A stretch of DNA of 64,000 nucleotides from Tetragonia tetragonoides (lineage: Eukaryota; Streptophyta; Magnoliopsida; Caryophyllales; Aizoaceae): the NCBI GenBank assembly GCA_038025085.1, contig CM076144.1, forward strand, positions 14,043,501 to 14,107,500, written 5' to 3'. A model generated the notes under the pieces. The model made no database searches. It worked only from the letters and a program-made list of their open reading frames with translations, and was not told the DNA's origin. Shown in pieces: positions 17,752-30,474 of this stretch (within the stretch, counting starts at the first letter, position 1; every line of letters begins with the position of its first letter). A program made the position numbers and the translations under genes.

Positions 17752-19968
17752 TTATTCCTGAGAAACCACCCGAGCTAGAAGAGAAGTATCCCATTCACCA
17801 TTGGAACCAATAAAGACAAATACAGAAATAGATACATCAAAAAGTGGGTCATCTGAAAAGGTATCAAAGAAAATATCCGCCAAGGGAACAGGAGAAACCC
17901 AGCTATCCGTCCAAAATTTAATACTTTGACCATTACCTACTTGCCATCTAAGACCCTGTTTAAAAAAGTCTCGCACTTTGAACATATTGGACCACTGCCA
18001 AGAGCTTGATCTCTTTTCTTTGAAGAAGTCCAGAATATTACTTTCTTTGAGATATTTTTGATTTATTAACTTGACCCATTTACTTTCTGGCTCTTTGAGG
18101 ATCTTCCAAATAAGTTTCATTTGCAAGCTTTATTGGTGGCTTCTGCTTTTCGCAGTCCTAGACCACCCAATTTCTTAGGTCTACACACTTTATCCCATCC
18201 AATAAAATTAGGAGAAGAACTATCCGGATTTTTATTCTAGAGGAAATTCCTATTAATTCTATCCAAATTCTTAAGATTGTTTGCGGGAAGGGTAAAGCTT
18301 TGCATTGTATAGATCGGCATTGCAGCTAAATTGGCTTGTATCAATGTAACTCTACCTGCATGAGAGAGCGAATTGGCTTTCCATTTTGACAAATACCCTT
18401 TAGTACGAGTCAGTACATCTTCAAAGGTATTACTGTTAACACGATTACTGGTAATGGGACATCCAAGGTACTTGTCAAGAGTTACTGAATGATTCATTAA
18501 AAGGATACCTTTGAAGACATCTATCGTTTGTCGGCTGATATTCTTGGTATATTGGAAAGCCGATTTTTGGAAGTTAATTTTCTGTCCCGACATAATACAA
18601 TAGTGGTCAAGAATTTCCTTAATTTTATGACAACTTTGATTGGATGCTTCTACAAAAATCATCGTATCATCTGCAAAGGTAAGAAAAGGGAATTTATCTG
18701 CACCATGACATATCTTAATTCCGACACTTTAGAGATATCACTTTCTCGTTGTAAATGACGAGCAAATACTTCAGCACACAATATAAAAATATAGGGAAAC
18801 AGAGGGTCCCTTTGTCTGATACTCCTAGATGGTACAAAGGTAGTATCTGGAGAATTGTTAACAAGTACTGAAAAGGAAACTGACGTTACGCATTCTTTTA
18901 GCCACCTAATACAACATTCATTAAACCCAAACTTTCGAAAGACTTGAAAAATGAAATTCCAGTCTAGCCTGTCATAAGCTTTTTCCATATCTACCTTTAT
19001 ACCTAACCACCCACTTTTTCCTTGCTTAGAACGGAAAGAATGGAAAATTTCATGAGCTAATAAATTGTTATCTTGAATACATCTATCGGCCACAAAGGCA
19101 CCTTGAAGAGGATGAATTAGCTTTCCAATAACATTCTCAAGACGGGAAGTAAGAATTTTCGAAGTAATTTTATAGAGAGTAGAACAAAGACTTATAGGTC
19201 TAAAGTGGTTAGCTGCATTAGGATTATCTATCTTCGAAATCAGAGCAATAAAGGTTTGATTTATTTCTTTTAGGATCTTTCCGGAGTAAAAAAAAAAACT
19301 TTCACTACTCTGATAACAGAAGGTCCTAGTATATTCCAGTAAGTCTGATAAAACAACGCAGGAAACCATATGTTCCTGGTGACTTATTCGGAGCAAGCAA
19401 AAAAATGCTTCCTTGATTTCATCATCTGAAACCATTTTTGTTAAAAGAGGTTGTCTTCATCCGTAATTTCTTTGTTGATGTCTTGTAAATCTCCGTCTAT
19501 ATTTAAATAACAATTGTTATCTTTATAAAATCTAGCTTTTGAAGTGAAATGGATTCTTTCTCTGTCTATAAAATCCAATATTCTTTTCCTACTCCTTCTG
19601 ATTGTGGCTTTAGTTTGAAAATAAGCTGAGTCTCTGTCACCTACGGCAAGGTTTTTTTCCCTGGCTCTTTGAGACCCGTAAGTACGATTAAAGTTAACTA
19701 GATTTGCTTTTTTCCTGATTAGATTGTCTTGAGCCGTCATTAAGCGAGCATTCATAGGAGATGTAATTAACTTGCTTTGAACACTTATTATTTGACCTTC
19801 GACTTCCTTTGATTGTATAGTAACATTACCAAACTTGAGTTTAGCCCAATTCTTGGAGAGCTTTTTCAAGAGTTTGGTTTTATGAACTAGCTGAAACATT
19901 TGTGACCCATTACTTCTTGAATTCCAAGCTTTACGAACAATTTTTTCATAGCCAACATATTGGTCCAA
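17752..19968 (-). pseudogene. LINE reverse transcriptase remnant
   Basis: Consecutive open pieces encode the linker before the RT, then RT motifs: FRPISLCSTLYKI, GWLGIKVDMEKAYDRLDW, SIRQRDPLFPYIF, and FADDTMIF near 18665 with the catalytic DD pair, followed by the C-terminal part with SHAGRVTLIQANL. The canonical S(I/P)RQGDPL motif reads RQRDPL. The frame shifts near 18715, between RT palm motifs, and again further downstream. This is the standard order of a plant L1 ORF2. Confidence 0.88.
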
Positions 19969-20700
19969 GCAGATTCAAAGTTAAAAGGGGGAGAGCAAAA
20001 GCAATTGTCTGATTTAGATGCAGTATAATAGGACAATGATCAGAGGAAGTAAATACATGGTAAGAAATGTGCATTAAGGGATAGAGAGATAAAAATGAAG
20101 GTGTTGATAACACCCTGTCAAGTCTTTCCAAAACATTATATGGGCCTGCCTTTTTTTTTTCCTCCAAGTAAAACTACCGCCTACAAATGGGATATTAACT
20201 ACTAGCTTTAAATTTGAAGTTTTGTAATCTTTCAAACCTACTAGCATGAGGGATACTGCCTCTTAATTTCTCATTAGCAGAACATATTTCATTAAAATCA
20301 CATATTAAAACAAACAGACAGGAAAGAGTAGAACAATAACTGAGTAAATCACACCAAAATTGCCTTTTATGTGCAGATTAAGTAGGAGCATAACAAAAGA
20401 TAATAACTATAGGAGCTGAACCATTAGCATCTTTAACAGAAAGAGCAATAAATCTAACTTCCTTTAATAAAACTACTACATCAAGTAAATGTTGTTGCCA
20501 AAGCACCCAGATACCACCAGAAAAACCCACACAAGGTATATAATCATTCCTGAGAAGCCAAATTGATGCACAAGAGCTGAAGAAGGTTCATATTGAACTT
20601 TGGTCTCAGCTAAAGCTACCAAGTTCACTTCATGAACTTTACAAAATAATTTCACATCTTTATCAACATCTTTTCTACCCACCCCCCTTACATTCTAAAA
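19946..20700 (-). pseudogene. LINE endonuclease remnant
   Basis: The domain starts with NVRGVGRKDVDKDVKLF and LVALAETKVQ, matching the N-terminal N and E motifs of APE-type L1 endonucleases that nick target DNA. Its C-terminal end keeps LERLDRVLS and SSDHCPIIL (the SDH catalytic motif). The part between is out of frame, so the enzyme is inactive as encoded. Confidence 0.8.
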
Positions 20701-22655
20701 AGCAAATTTATTCATTAAATAAACTATTTTAGAAGGCATCAACATGCTTAAAAATAGACTTAGATTAGTTACTTGCTCTCTTAAGAGAGTTAGTAGCTGA
20801 ATCAACATGGGCTGAACCACAAATATACTCTTTAAAATCCAAAGTACAACAAAAATAACTCAAAGCAACATCAATTGACTTTAAATATAGGCTAAGTGTC
20901 AGTTTTAGCAAATCATAGTTGGCTAAGCATCGGCTATAACGTAATCTGCAATAAAGAACCAATCTGAAGGCAGGTAATCTTACAAACAAAACAAGTAATG
21001 GTAATAGGACTATCAATAACAGTAGGAACTGTTATATTGGTCAGATCATGGACCAAATGAATACAGAGCATTATAAGAGCATAACACACCATGAACGTCT
21101 GCAAAGACTGGTCAAAAAAATTTGCAATAAAAGATGGGATATGAGTATACTTACCAACCCTCAAGAAAGGGGAGTGGGTCTTAACAAAGAAATGGGGCTG
21201 ACAAAGAGCTCCAACTCTAGGGGTTGAATTTCTTGGTCGACACCTTAAGAACACTGCAAGCCGAAATGAAAGGACGACCCAAAAAAAACAATCACAGCCA
21301 GTACTAGCCAACACTCCCAATACCAAAGTAGAGGTCTTCTTTGGGAATGCACACCAACTCACCATAACCGAAGTCGAACCAGGACATAGAGGGTAGCTAA
21401 TCAGAGAGAGATGACAGTACCCCAACAAGGGGTTGAGGTAAAATCTGAGAGAGAAAGTAAGAGCAATTATTGGGTTCTTAACTCGAAATTTGTCATAAAA
21501 AAGGTTAGTGACTAAAGGTTAATAGAAGGGCTAAATCTGAAGAAATTTGTGGCCTTTAGAGAAGATTTTTGAGTAGACAAAAAACCCCCAAATCGCACAA
21601 TTGCAGTATTGAAAATAACATTCAAAGACAGTTGAATTAGCTCGAGGTAGAGCAACGAATTGAAGATGATGAAGTAGTCTTGACAACACCCATGAAATTC
21701 TATCTCAGAACTAGTAGATGACTTGAATTGAGTTTTAGTGTTAGGCAAAAAACTCCAAAATTTCGTAACCCTAGAAAAAATAATAGGGCTAATAATCTGA
21801 AGTTGATCATCAAAGGACCAAATAACCAAAAAACTGAGAAGAAGAGCATGATTATAACCAGAGAGTAGGCTTGATTTGAAATTGGAATGGATCTGGGTGA
21901 TTAATAAATCAGGGGACTTGGGGTTCTTTCTCCACTTTCTCTCTCTTCGATTTTTCTCTCATTTTTTCTAAAGCTGGCCAAACACATGGTGTACAACAAA
22001 CCAATTTTTCAACTAATGAGAGACTGACACGTTGAAAGGTACAAGTGATAATGGAAGAAAATTTTTATTTGATTGGAAATAATATAATTCAGAAGGAGGG
22101 GGGATGACAATGAAGAGTCCAATATTTTCTCTCTCTTCCTACTTTGCATGATTTGTAATTTTTACCTCTCCTATTATGTTTTGTCTTTTTACCCCTTATT
22201 TATGTCATTTTCCTCACATAATAATAGAAAAAAGTTTTAAAAATATTAAAACAAAAAAGTGTACAGTAATAAGTTAGGAGAAAATTCCAAAATTAATTAA
22301 TTAATTTCTTCACAAAATCCCAATGTTAGTTTTTCAATAATTAACCCAATACTTTCTCTCTCCTCTATCACCCACTTTCCTCCGGTGAACTCTTCAATGT
22401 TATCTCCCACCTCTTACCTCTTTGGAGAGTGCATCCAGGAGCTCAGATCTCTGGTGACCAAATGGGAAATCACTTCTTATAAGGTTAAATTTTAATAGTG
22501 GTGATCTATTGGCCAATTTGGTGAACTTGAATGAAGAATTTATTTCCTCATATCGACAGGATGCATTATTTTCGGTGAGCCCAAAGAATTGGCAGTTGCA
22601 TTTGGATGAACAAGAGTAGTTTTAGTTCACAAAAGAAAACTTTTGATCAACTTAC

Positions 22656-23857
22656 TTAATTGTCCGTCAATTAAACAACGGACGAGCTTTATCATCAAGC
22701 TGTCTGGTTCGATGTACACAACCTTTCTCAAGTCACCCACGTAGCGGTTGTCACTGTGCGATTCGTAGAGTATTGTGGCGAATTGCTTTCCGACAAACTT
22801 CAACTTGTTTAATGCAGTGCTATCCTTATTGCCTTCGTCCCATAACTTCTCCCTGTTTTGAACCAGCCAGGGCCGTCCTTGAGGGTGTGCGGCAAGTGCC
22901 ACCGCACAGGGCCCACCATATCAAGGAGGCCCAAAACAGAAGAAAATTTTAGTATATATACTAAATGGTATGATAAAAATACATAGCTTACTCATTGGTT
23001 TACTAGTTAAGTAAGGAATATGATGCACATGGGACCCAAGATCAAATTTGCTTGCCGTTATTTTTTTTTTACGAATTTTTCCTGTCCCAGATTTCGTTGT
23101 TCCAATTTTCTTTAACACTTTTAAATTTATTTTGTTCCTAATTTAATCTATTATTCCCCTTAGTGTTAAATGATTATATTTTTCTCTTTTTCGGAAAAAT
23201 ATTTATAAAATGACCTCTTTTTTTTAGAAAAAATCTTTTAGAAGTAAAGAGAGTTGGACATACAACATTGTTTTCTTTTCTCATTTTTTTTTAATTGCCG
23301 GTGAAACATGCTATCGATACTTATGGGGTCCTTGCTTTTATCCCGTCATAGGGGCCTCTAAAACATCACGACCACGGTTGAGGCCAGATTTCTTTTATTT
23401 TAGCACAATGCCTCCAATATCTCAGGGACGGCCCTGGAACAAGCCATGTATCCAACAACACAATATGTTCTCCCAATAAAAATAAAATTTGCCCAAGTGC
23501 TTGAAGGACATCCATCCTCCAAAGTCACCGTGTCTTTTATGGGTAGTGGTACAGTTATATGTCTCGGTGTCGTTGGAAAACGCAACGACAGTAAAGTGCT
23601 TTGTATTCCCATCAGATAATTCAATTTCACAGTTGAAGACACGATCTTTCTCATTGTTGTTAACTTGCATCGATAGTATTTTGAAAGACTTGGAGAAATC
23701 TTTCAACTCAGCTTGCACAAAAACAATTTATCAGGCTTTGACAAGAAGAAAAGGCAGTTGAATCAAAATAGAAGCTAACTGAAAGTGAGAAAAGAAAACA
23801 TACAAAAGTGAAATGTTTGGGGCCTCTTGGGGCAAACCTATGGCTTGCACCAACCAT
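22656..23857 (-). pseudogene. Unrecognised gene fragment, array copy 1 (interrupted by hAT)
   Basis: On the minus strand an ATG at 23857 opens an 18-codon exon ending at a GT donor (23803). After an intron, an exon of about 160 codons follows (apart from the hAT insert) and ends at a GTAAGTTG donor at 22655. Encoded words include FKILSMQVNNNEKDRVFNCE, IELSDGNTKHF, KLKFVGKQFATILYESHSD and VYIEPDSLMIKLVRCL. I cannot assign it to any family. In this copy the acceptor CAG is changed to CAA, and the hAT element at 22868-23436 cuts the second exon. It is probably a captured host gene piece without function here. Confidence 0.6.
22868..23436. mobile_element. Non-autonomous hAT element, array copy 1
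   Basis: Termini are CAGGGCCGTCC and GGACGGCCCTG. It is flanked by GAACCAGC (22860-22867) and GAACAAGC (23437-23444), an 8-bp target duplication with one change. It is 569 bp with no transposase frame. The short inverted ends and 8-bp duplication are hAT hallmarks. Confidence 0.88.
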
Positions 23858-24828
23858 TGTCACGCCAGAATGTTGAGAGAGAGAAAGAGGTGGAGATGAG
23901 GGTTGTTGAGGATGGAGGGGTGAGCATGAAAGAAGAGGGGGTATAAATTGTAATGCCTTAGTAATTGATTTCCTAAAGAAATTTAAAATTAAACATTAAA
24001 AAGGACATTAGGGCATACAACAAACAATAAAACATATCAAAAGCTTTTCTAAAAACGGAAAATTTAATCTTGTCCGCTTTCTCGTTTTCGAGCATTCCAA
24101 TCACCAAATAAATAAAACAACACAAATATGGACCTTGCTAGCCAAACACATGGTGTACAACAAACCATTTTTTTCAACTAATGAGAGACTGACATGTGGA
24201 AAGGTACAAGTGATAATGGAGGAAAAATTTTGTTTGATGCGAGGGAATATAATTCAGAAGGGGGGGGTGACAATGAGTAGTCCAATATTTTCTCTCTCTT
24301 CCTACTTTGCATGATTTGTCATTTTTACCCCTTATTTTATGTTTTGTCTTTGTACCCCTCATTTATGTCATTTTCCTCACATACTAATAGAAAAAACTTA
24401 TAAAAAGATCAAAATAAAAAAGTGTACGGTTATAAGTTAGAAGAAAAATCCGAAATTAATAAACTAATTTCTTCACAAAATCTCAATGTTAGCTTTTCAA
24501 TAATTAACCCAATACTTTCTCTCTCCTCTATCACCCACTTTTCTCCGGTGAACTCTCCAACGTTATCTCCCACTTCTTACCTCTTTGGAGAGTGCATTCA
24601 GGAGCTCAGATCTCCGGCGACCAAATGAGAAAACACTTCTTATGAGGTTAAATCTTAAAAAATAGTGGTGATCTATTGACTAATTTGGTGAACTTGAATG
24701 AAGAATTTATTTCCTCATCTCGGCAGGATGCATTATTTTCGGCGAGCCCAAAGAATTGACAGTTGCATTTGGATGAACAAGAGTAGTTAATTTTATAGTT
24801 CATAAAAGAAATTTTTTTATCAACTTAC

Positions 24829-26015
24829 TTAATTGCCCGTCAGTTAAACAATGGACGAGCTTTATCATCAAGCTGTTTGGTTCGATATACACAACCTTTC
24901 TCAAGTCACCCACGTTGTTGTTGTCACTATGCGATTCGTAGAGTATTGTGGCGAATTGCTTTCCGACAAACTTCAACTTGTTTGATGCATTCCTATCTTC
25001 ATTGCCTTCGTGCCATAACTTCTCCCTGTTTTGAACCAGCCAGGGTCGTCCCTTAGGGTATACGGCAAATGCGACCGCACAGGGCCCAACACATCAATGG
25101 GGCCCAAAACAGAAGAAAGTTTTAGAATATATACTAAATGGTATGATAAAAATACATAACTTACTCATTGCTTTACTGGTTAAGTGAGGAATATGATGCA
25201 CATGGGACCCAAGATCAAATTTACTTGTTGTTATTTTTTTTATGAATTTTTCCTGTCCCAAATTTTGTTATTCCAATTCTTTAACACTTTTAAATTTATT
25301 TGTTCCTACTTTAATCTATTATTCCCCTTATGTTAAATAATTATATCTTTCTCTTTTTCGGGAAAATATTTAGAAAATGAACTATTTTTTTTAGAAAAAA
25401 ATCTTTTAGAAGTAAAGAGAGTTGGACATGTAACATTGTTTTCTTTTCTCATTTTTTTTTAATTGCAGGTGAAACATGCTATCGATATTTATGGGGTCCT
25501 TGCTTTTATCCCGTCACAGGGGCCTCTAAAACATCACGATTGAGGTTGAGACCAGATTTTTTTTATTTTAGCACAGTGCCTCTAATATCTCAGGGACGGC
25601 CCTGGAACCAGCCATGTATCCAACGGCATAACATGTTCTCCCAATAAAAAAAGTTTTGCCGAACGACATCTATCCTCCAAAGTCATTGTGTCTTTTATGG
25701 GTAGTGGTATAGTTATATGCCTCGGCGTCATTAGAAAACGCAACGACAGTAAAGTGCTTTGTATTCCCATCAGATAATTCAATTTCACAATTGAAGACAC
25801 GATCTTTCTCATTGTTGTTAACTTGCATTGACAATATTTTGAAAGACTTTGAGAAATTCTTCATCTCAGCCTGCACAAAAACAATTTATGAGGCTTTGAC
25901 AAAAAGAAAAGGCAGTTGAATCAAAACAGATGCTAACTGAAAATGAAAAAAGAAAACATACAAAAGTGAAATGTTTGGAGCCTCTTGGGGCAAATTTATG
26001 GCTTGCACCAGCCAT
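24829..26015 (-). pseudogene. Unrecognised gene fragment, array copy 2 (interrupted by hAT)
   Basis: Same layout as copy 1: ATG at 26015, 18-codon exon, intron ending GTGCAG, long exon interrupted by the hAT element (25041-25604), donor at 24828. The acceptor is intact here. A small deletion removes a few codons near 25660. The frame left of the hAT target site reads on into WLVQNREKLW across the site if the element and one duplication are disregarded. Confidence 0.6.
25041..25604. mobile_element. Non-autonomous hAT element, array copy 2
   Basis: Same element at the same site of the unit. The target duplication GAACCAGC is perfect on both sides (25033-25040 and 25605-25612). The left terminus has one change (CAGGGTCGTCC). 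Confidence 0.88.
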
Positions 26016-26032
26016 TGTCACGTCAGAATGAG

Positions 26033-26059
26033 GAGAGAGAGAGAGAGAGAGAGAGAGAG
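26033..26059. repeat. (GA)n microsatellite in unit 2
   Basis: About 13 GA dinucleotides at the position where units 1 and 3 have only a short GA-rich stretch. Confidence 0.9.
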
Positions 26060-26985
26060 GTGGAGATAAGGGTGGTTGAGGATGGAGAGGTGAGCATGAA
26101 AGAAGAGGGGGTATAAATTGTAACGACTTAGTAATTGATTTCCTAAAGAAATTTAAAATTAAACATTAAAAAGGACACTACGGCAAACAACAAACAATAA
26201 AAAAGATCAAAGGCCTTTCTAAAAACGGAATATTTAATCTCGTCCGCTTTCTCGTTTTCGAGCATTCCAATCACCAAACAAATAAAACAACACAAATATG
26301 GACCTTACTAGCCAAACACATGGTGTACAACAAACCAATTTTTTCAACTAATGAGAGACTGACACGTGGAAAGGTACAAGTGATAATGGAGGGAAAATTT
26401 TGTTTGATGCGAGAGAATATAATTCAGGGGGGGGACAATGAGTAATCCAATATTTTCTCTCTTCCTACTTTACATGATTTGTCATTTTTACTCCTCATTT
26501 TATGTTTTGTGTTTTTACCCCTTATTTATGTCATTTTCCTTTCATAATAATAGAATAAAGTTTTAAAAATATCAACATCAAAAAGTGTACAATAATAATT
26601 TAGGAGAAAAATCCAAAATTAATTAACTAATTTCTTCACAAAATCTCAATGTTAGTTTTTCAATAATTAACCCAATACTTTCTCTCTCCTCTATCACCCA
26701 CTTTCTTCCGGTGAACTCTCCAACGTTATCTCCCACCTCTTACCTCTTTGGAGAGTGCATTCAGGAGCTAAGATCTCCATCAACCAAATGGGGAATCACT
26801 TCTTATGAGGTTAAATCTTAATAGTGGTGATCTATTGACCAATTTAGTGAACTTGAATGAAGAATTTATTTCCTCATCTCCGCAGGATGCATTATTTTCG
26901 GCGAGCTCAAAGAATTGGCAGTTGCATTTCGATGAACAAGAGTAGTTAATTTTAGTTCACAAAAGAAAATTTTTGATCAACTTAC

Positions 26986-28185
26986 TTAATTGCCGTCAGT
27001 TAAACAACGAACGGGCTTTATCATCAAGCTGTCTGGTTTGATGTACACAACATTTCTCAAGTTACCCACGTAGCGGTTGTCACTGTGCGATTCGTAGAGT
27101 ACTGTGGCGAATTGCTTTCTGACAAACTTAAATTTGTTTCATGCAAATCTATATCTTCATTGCATTCGTCTCATAACTTCTCCCTGTTTTGAACCAGCCA
27201 GGGCCGTCCCTGAGGGTGTGCGTCAAGTGCGACCGCACAGGGCTCAACACATCAAGGAGACCCAAAACAGAAGAAAGTTTTTAGTATATATACTAAATGG
27301 TATGATAAAAATACATAGCTTACTCATTGGTTTAATGGTTAAATGAGGAATATGATGCACATGGGACCCAAGATCAAATTTCCTTGCTATCATTTTTTTT
27401 ATGAAATTTTCCTGTCCTAGATTTCGTTGTTCCGTTTCTTTAACACTTTTAAGTTTATTTTGTTCCTCATTTAATCTATTATTCCCCTTAGTGTTAAATG
27501 ATTATATCTTTCTCTTTTTCGGGAAAATATTTATAAAATAAACTTTTATTTTAAGAAAAAATCTTTTACAAGTAAAGAGAGTTGGACATACAACATTGTT
27601 TTCTTTTCTCGTTTTTTTTTTAATTGCCGGTGAAACATGCTATCGATATTTATGGGGTCCTCGCTTTTATCCTGTCACATGGGCCTCTAAAACATCACGA
27701 CCGAGATTGAGGCCAGATTTCTTTTATTTTAGCATAGTGCCTACAATATCTCAAGGACGGCCCTGGAACCAGCCATGTATCCAACCACACAATATGTTCT
27801 TCTAATAAAAAAAAGTTTTTTCCAAGTGCTTGAAAGACATCCATCCTCCAAAGTCACTGTGTCTTTTATGGGTAGTGGTATAGTTATATGCCTCGATGTC
27901 GTTAGAAAACGCAACGGCAGTAAAATGCTTTGTATTCCTATCAGATAATTCAATTTCACAATTGAAGACACGATCTTTCTCATTGTTGTTAGCTTGCATC
28001 GACAGTATTTTGAAAGACTTGGAGAAATCTTTCAGCTCAGCCTGCACAAAAACAATTTATCAGGCTTTGACAAGAATAAAAGGTAGTTGAATCAAAATAG
28101 ATGCTAACTGAAAGTGAAAAAAGAAAAATACAAAGGTGAAATGTTTGGGGCCTCTTGGGGCAAATCTATGGCTTGCACCAACCAT
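26986..28185 (-). pseudogene. Unrecognised gene fragment, array copy 3 (interrupted by hAT)
   Basis: Same layout, with ATG at 28185 and hAT insert at 27199-27765. The acceptor GTGCAG is intact. Indels near 26994 and 27140-27160 break the part left of the hAT element. Confidence 0.6.
27199..27765. mobile_element. Non-autonomous hAT element, array copy 3
   Basis: Same element and site, with termini CAGGGCCGTCC and GGACGGCCCTG and a perfect GAACCAGC duplication (27191-27198, 27766-27773). Confidence 0.88.
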
Positions 28186-29352
28186 TGTCACGTCAGAATG
28201 AGGAGAGAGAGAGGTGGAGATGAGGTTGGTTAAGGATGGAGGGGTGAGCATGAAAGAACAGGGGGTATAAATTGTAATGGCTTAGTAATTGATTTCCTAA
28301 AGAAATTTAAAGTTAAACATTAAAAAGGACACTAGGGCATACAACAAACAATAACGCATATCAAAAGTCTTTCTAAAAACGGAGAATTTAATCCTGTCCG
28401 CTTTCTCGTTTTCGAGCATTCCAATCACCAAACAAATAAAGCAACACCAATATGGACCTTGCTAGCCAAACACATAGTGTACAACACAACTAATGAGAGT
28501 CTGACATGTGGAAATGTATAAGTGATAATGGAGGAAAATTTTTGTTTGATGTGAGGGAATATAATTCAGAAAGAGAGGGGTGAATGACAATGAGTAGTCC
28601 AATATTTTCTCTCTCTTCCTACTTTGCATGATTTGTTATTTTTACCCCTCGTTTTATGTTTTGCCTTTTTACCCCTTATTTATGTCATTTTCCTCACATA
28701 ATAAATAGAAAAAGGTTTTAAAAATATCAAAATCCAAAAGAGTACAGTAATAAGTTAGGAGAAAAATCCAAAATTAATAAACTAATTTCTTCACAAAATC
28801 TCAATGTTAGTTTTTCAATAATTAACCCAATACTTTCTCTCTCCTCTATCACCCACTTTCCTACTGTGAACTCTCCAATGTTATCTCCCACCTGTTACTT
28901 CTTTGGAGAGTGCATCCAAGAGCTCAGATCTCCGGCGACCAAATGGGGAATCACTTATTATGAGGTTAAATCTTAATAGTGGTGATCTATTGGCCAATTT
29001 GGTGAACTTGAATGAAGAATTTATTTCTTCATCTCGGCAGGATGCATTATTTTCGGCGAACCCAAAGAATTGGCAGTTGCATTTGGATGAACAAGAGTAG
29101 TTAATTTCAGTTCACAAAAGAAAATTTTTGATCAACTTACTTAATTGCCCGTCAGTTAAACAACGGACGAGCTTTATCATCAAGCTGTCTGGACCGATGT
29201 ACACAACCTTTCTCAACTCACCCACGTAGCAGTTGTCACTGTGCGATTCGTAGAGTATTATGGCGAATTGCTTTCCAACAAACTTCAACTTGTTTAATGC
29301 AGTCCTATCTTCATTGCATTCGTCCCATAACTTCTCCCTGTTTTGAACCAGC

Positions 29353-30474
29353 CAGGGCCACTCATGAGGGTGTGCGGCAAGTAGGGCTGCACACTGGTTC
29401 AAAATCGGACCGAATCGGAAACCGAAATTCCAGAAAATGAGAACCGGTGTCCTGACTTGTCAGAGTCGGTTAATGGTCCGATTCAGTTTATAATCAGTTC
29501 TGACTGGCCAAGACCGGCTGCCACTTTTATTTTTATAGTTATTTATTTAAATTTTATCACACCTATTGGGCGCTTAGTCGCTTGCTGCTACACACTGAAG
29601 CTGGCTGTCAAGTGTCAACAGATGCAACACTTGCTCCTGTCAACTTTGTCATGCTCTCAAGTCTTAAACGATATATTAACTTCTTTTTTTTAAAAAAAAA
29701 AAAACCCGTAGGGAAACTGGGAAAATATAAACTTTTTCAAAATAAAAAAAAATAAAAAAAATCAAGTTCCGGTTCGGTCCGGTCATAATCGGTGACCACC
29801 GGTTTTTGACAGAAAAAACCGATGACCGGTCGCGCATAAAACACGAACCGACGACCGGACCGGGAACCTTACAATCGGTTATGACCGGTTCGGGCAAAAA
29901 AATCCGATTCGTCTCGAGGGATGTGCAGCCCTAGCGGCAAGTGCGACCGCACAGGGCCCAACACATCAAGGGGTCCCAAAACAGAAGAAAGTTTTAGTAT
30001 ATATACTAAATTGTATGAGAAAAATTTCATAGCTTACTCATTGGTTTACTAGTTAAGTGGGGAATATGATGCACATGGGACCCAAGATCAAATTTGCTTA
30101 CTGTCATTTTTTTTTTTTTATGAATTTTTCCTGTCCCAGATTTCGTTGTTCCGTTTCTGTAACACTTTTAAATTTATTTTGTTCCTAATTTAATCTATTA
30201 TTCCCCTTAGTGTTCAATGATTATATCTTTCGGGAAAATATTTATAAAATGAACTCTATTTTTTAGAAAAAATCTTTTAGAAGTAAAGAGAGTTGGACAT
30301 ACAACATTGTTTTCTTTTCTCGTTTTTTTTAATTGCCAGTGAAACATGCTATCGATACTTATGGGATCCTCGTTTTTATCCCGTCACAGGGGCCTCTAAA
30401 ACATCACGACCGAGGTTGAGGCCAGATTTCTTTTATTTTAGCACAGTGTCTTCAATATCTCAAGGACGGCCCTG
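29353..30474. mobile_element. Non-autonomous hAT element, array copy 4, containing another hAT element
   Basis: Same element and site with flanking GAACCAGC. The length is 1122 bp because a second hAT element and its 8-bp duplication are inserted at 29382-29941, close to the left end. Confidence 0.88.
29382..29933. mobile_element. Second hAT-type element nested in the first
   Basis: Termini are TAGGGCTGCACA and TGTGCAGCCCTA, perfect inverted repeats of 12 bp, flanked by a perfect 8-bp duplication GCGGCAAG (29374-29381, 29934-29941). It is 552 bp, rich in ACCGG/CCGGT words, with no transposase frame. It is absent from the other three units, so it inserted after the array formed. Confidence 0.92.

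Larger units (their letters stand above)
16577..21972 (-). mobile_element. L1-type LINE with C-terminal RNase H, degenerate, inserted in the tandem array
   Basis: The minus-strand element ends at its 3' side in a T run at 16576-16582 (short poly(A) on the minus strand). The array sequence stops at CTTGCT (16576) and resumes at GCTGGCCAAACAC (21973), where other units read CTTGCTAGCCAAACAC, so both borders are set by comparison. It is about 5.4 kb. From 5' to 3' it carries about 1.27 kb without a recognisable ORF1, an endonuclease remnant, reverse transcriptase, a zinc-finger-like region and a plant RNase H domain, all interrupted by stops and frameshifts. Target repeats are no longer clear. 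Confidence 0.9.
21973..24014. repeat. Tandem array unit 1 (continuation)
   Basis: The unit runs from CCAAACACATGGTGTACAAC through a pyrimidine-rich plus-strand segment with a short reading frame (about 22420-22617), then a minus-strand gene fragment (22656-23857) split by a hAT element (22868-23436), and ends AAACATTAAAAAGGAC. In this copy the plus-strand frame has a TGA where intact copies have CGA. It has no terminal repeats of its own and no tRNA primer site, so I do not read the unit as an LTR element. Confidence 0.85.
24015..26184. repeat. Tandem array unit 2
   Basis: This is a head-to-tail copy of the same unit, 2170 bp, alignable from end to end with small indels. It carries the plus-strand short frame (near 24588-24787, frameshifted by extra A bases near 24656), the minus-strand gene fragment with its hAT insert, and a GA microsatellite at 26033-26059. 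Confidence 0.85.
26185..28338. repeat. Tandem array unit 3
   Basis: Third head-to-tail copy, 2154 bp, same order of parts. Its minus-strand gene fragment has additional small changes (loss of one C near 26994, altered sequence near 27125-27165). The GA tract near 28202 is short. Confidence 0.85.
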
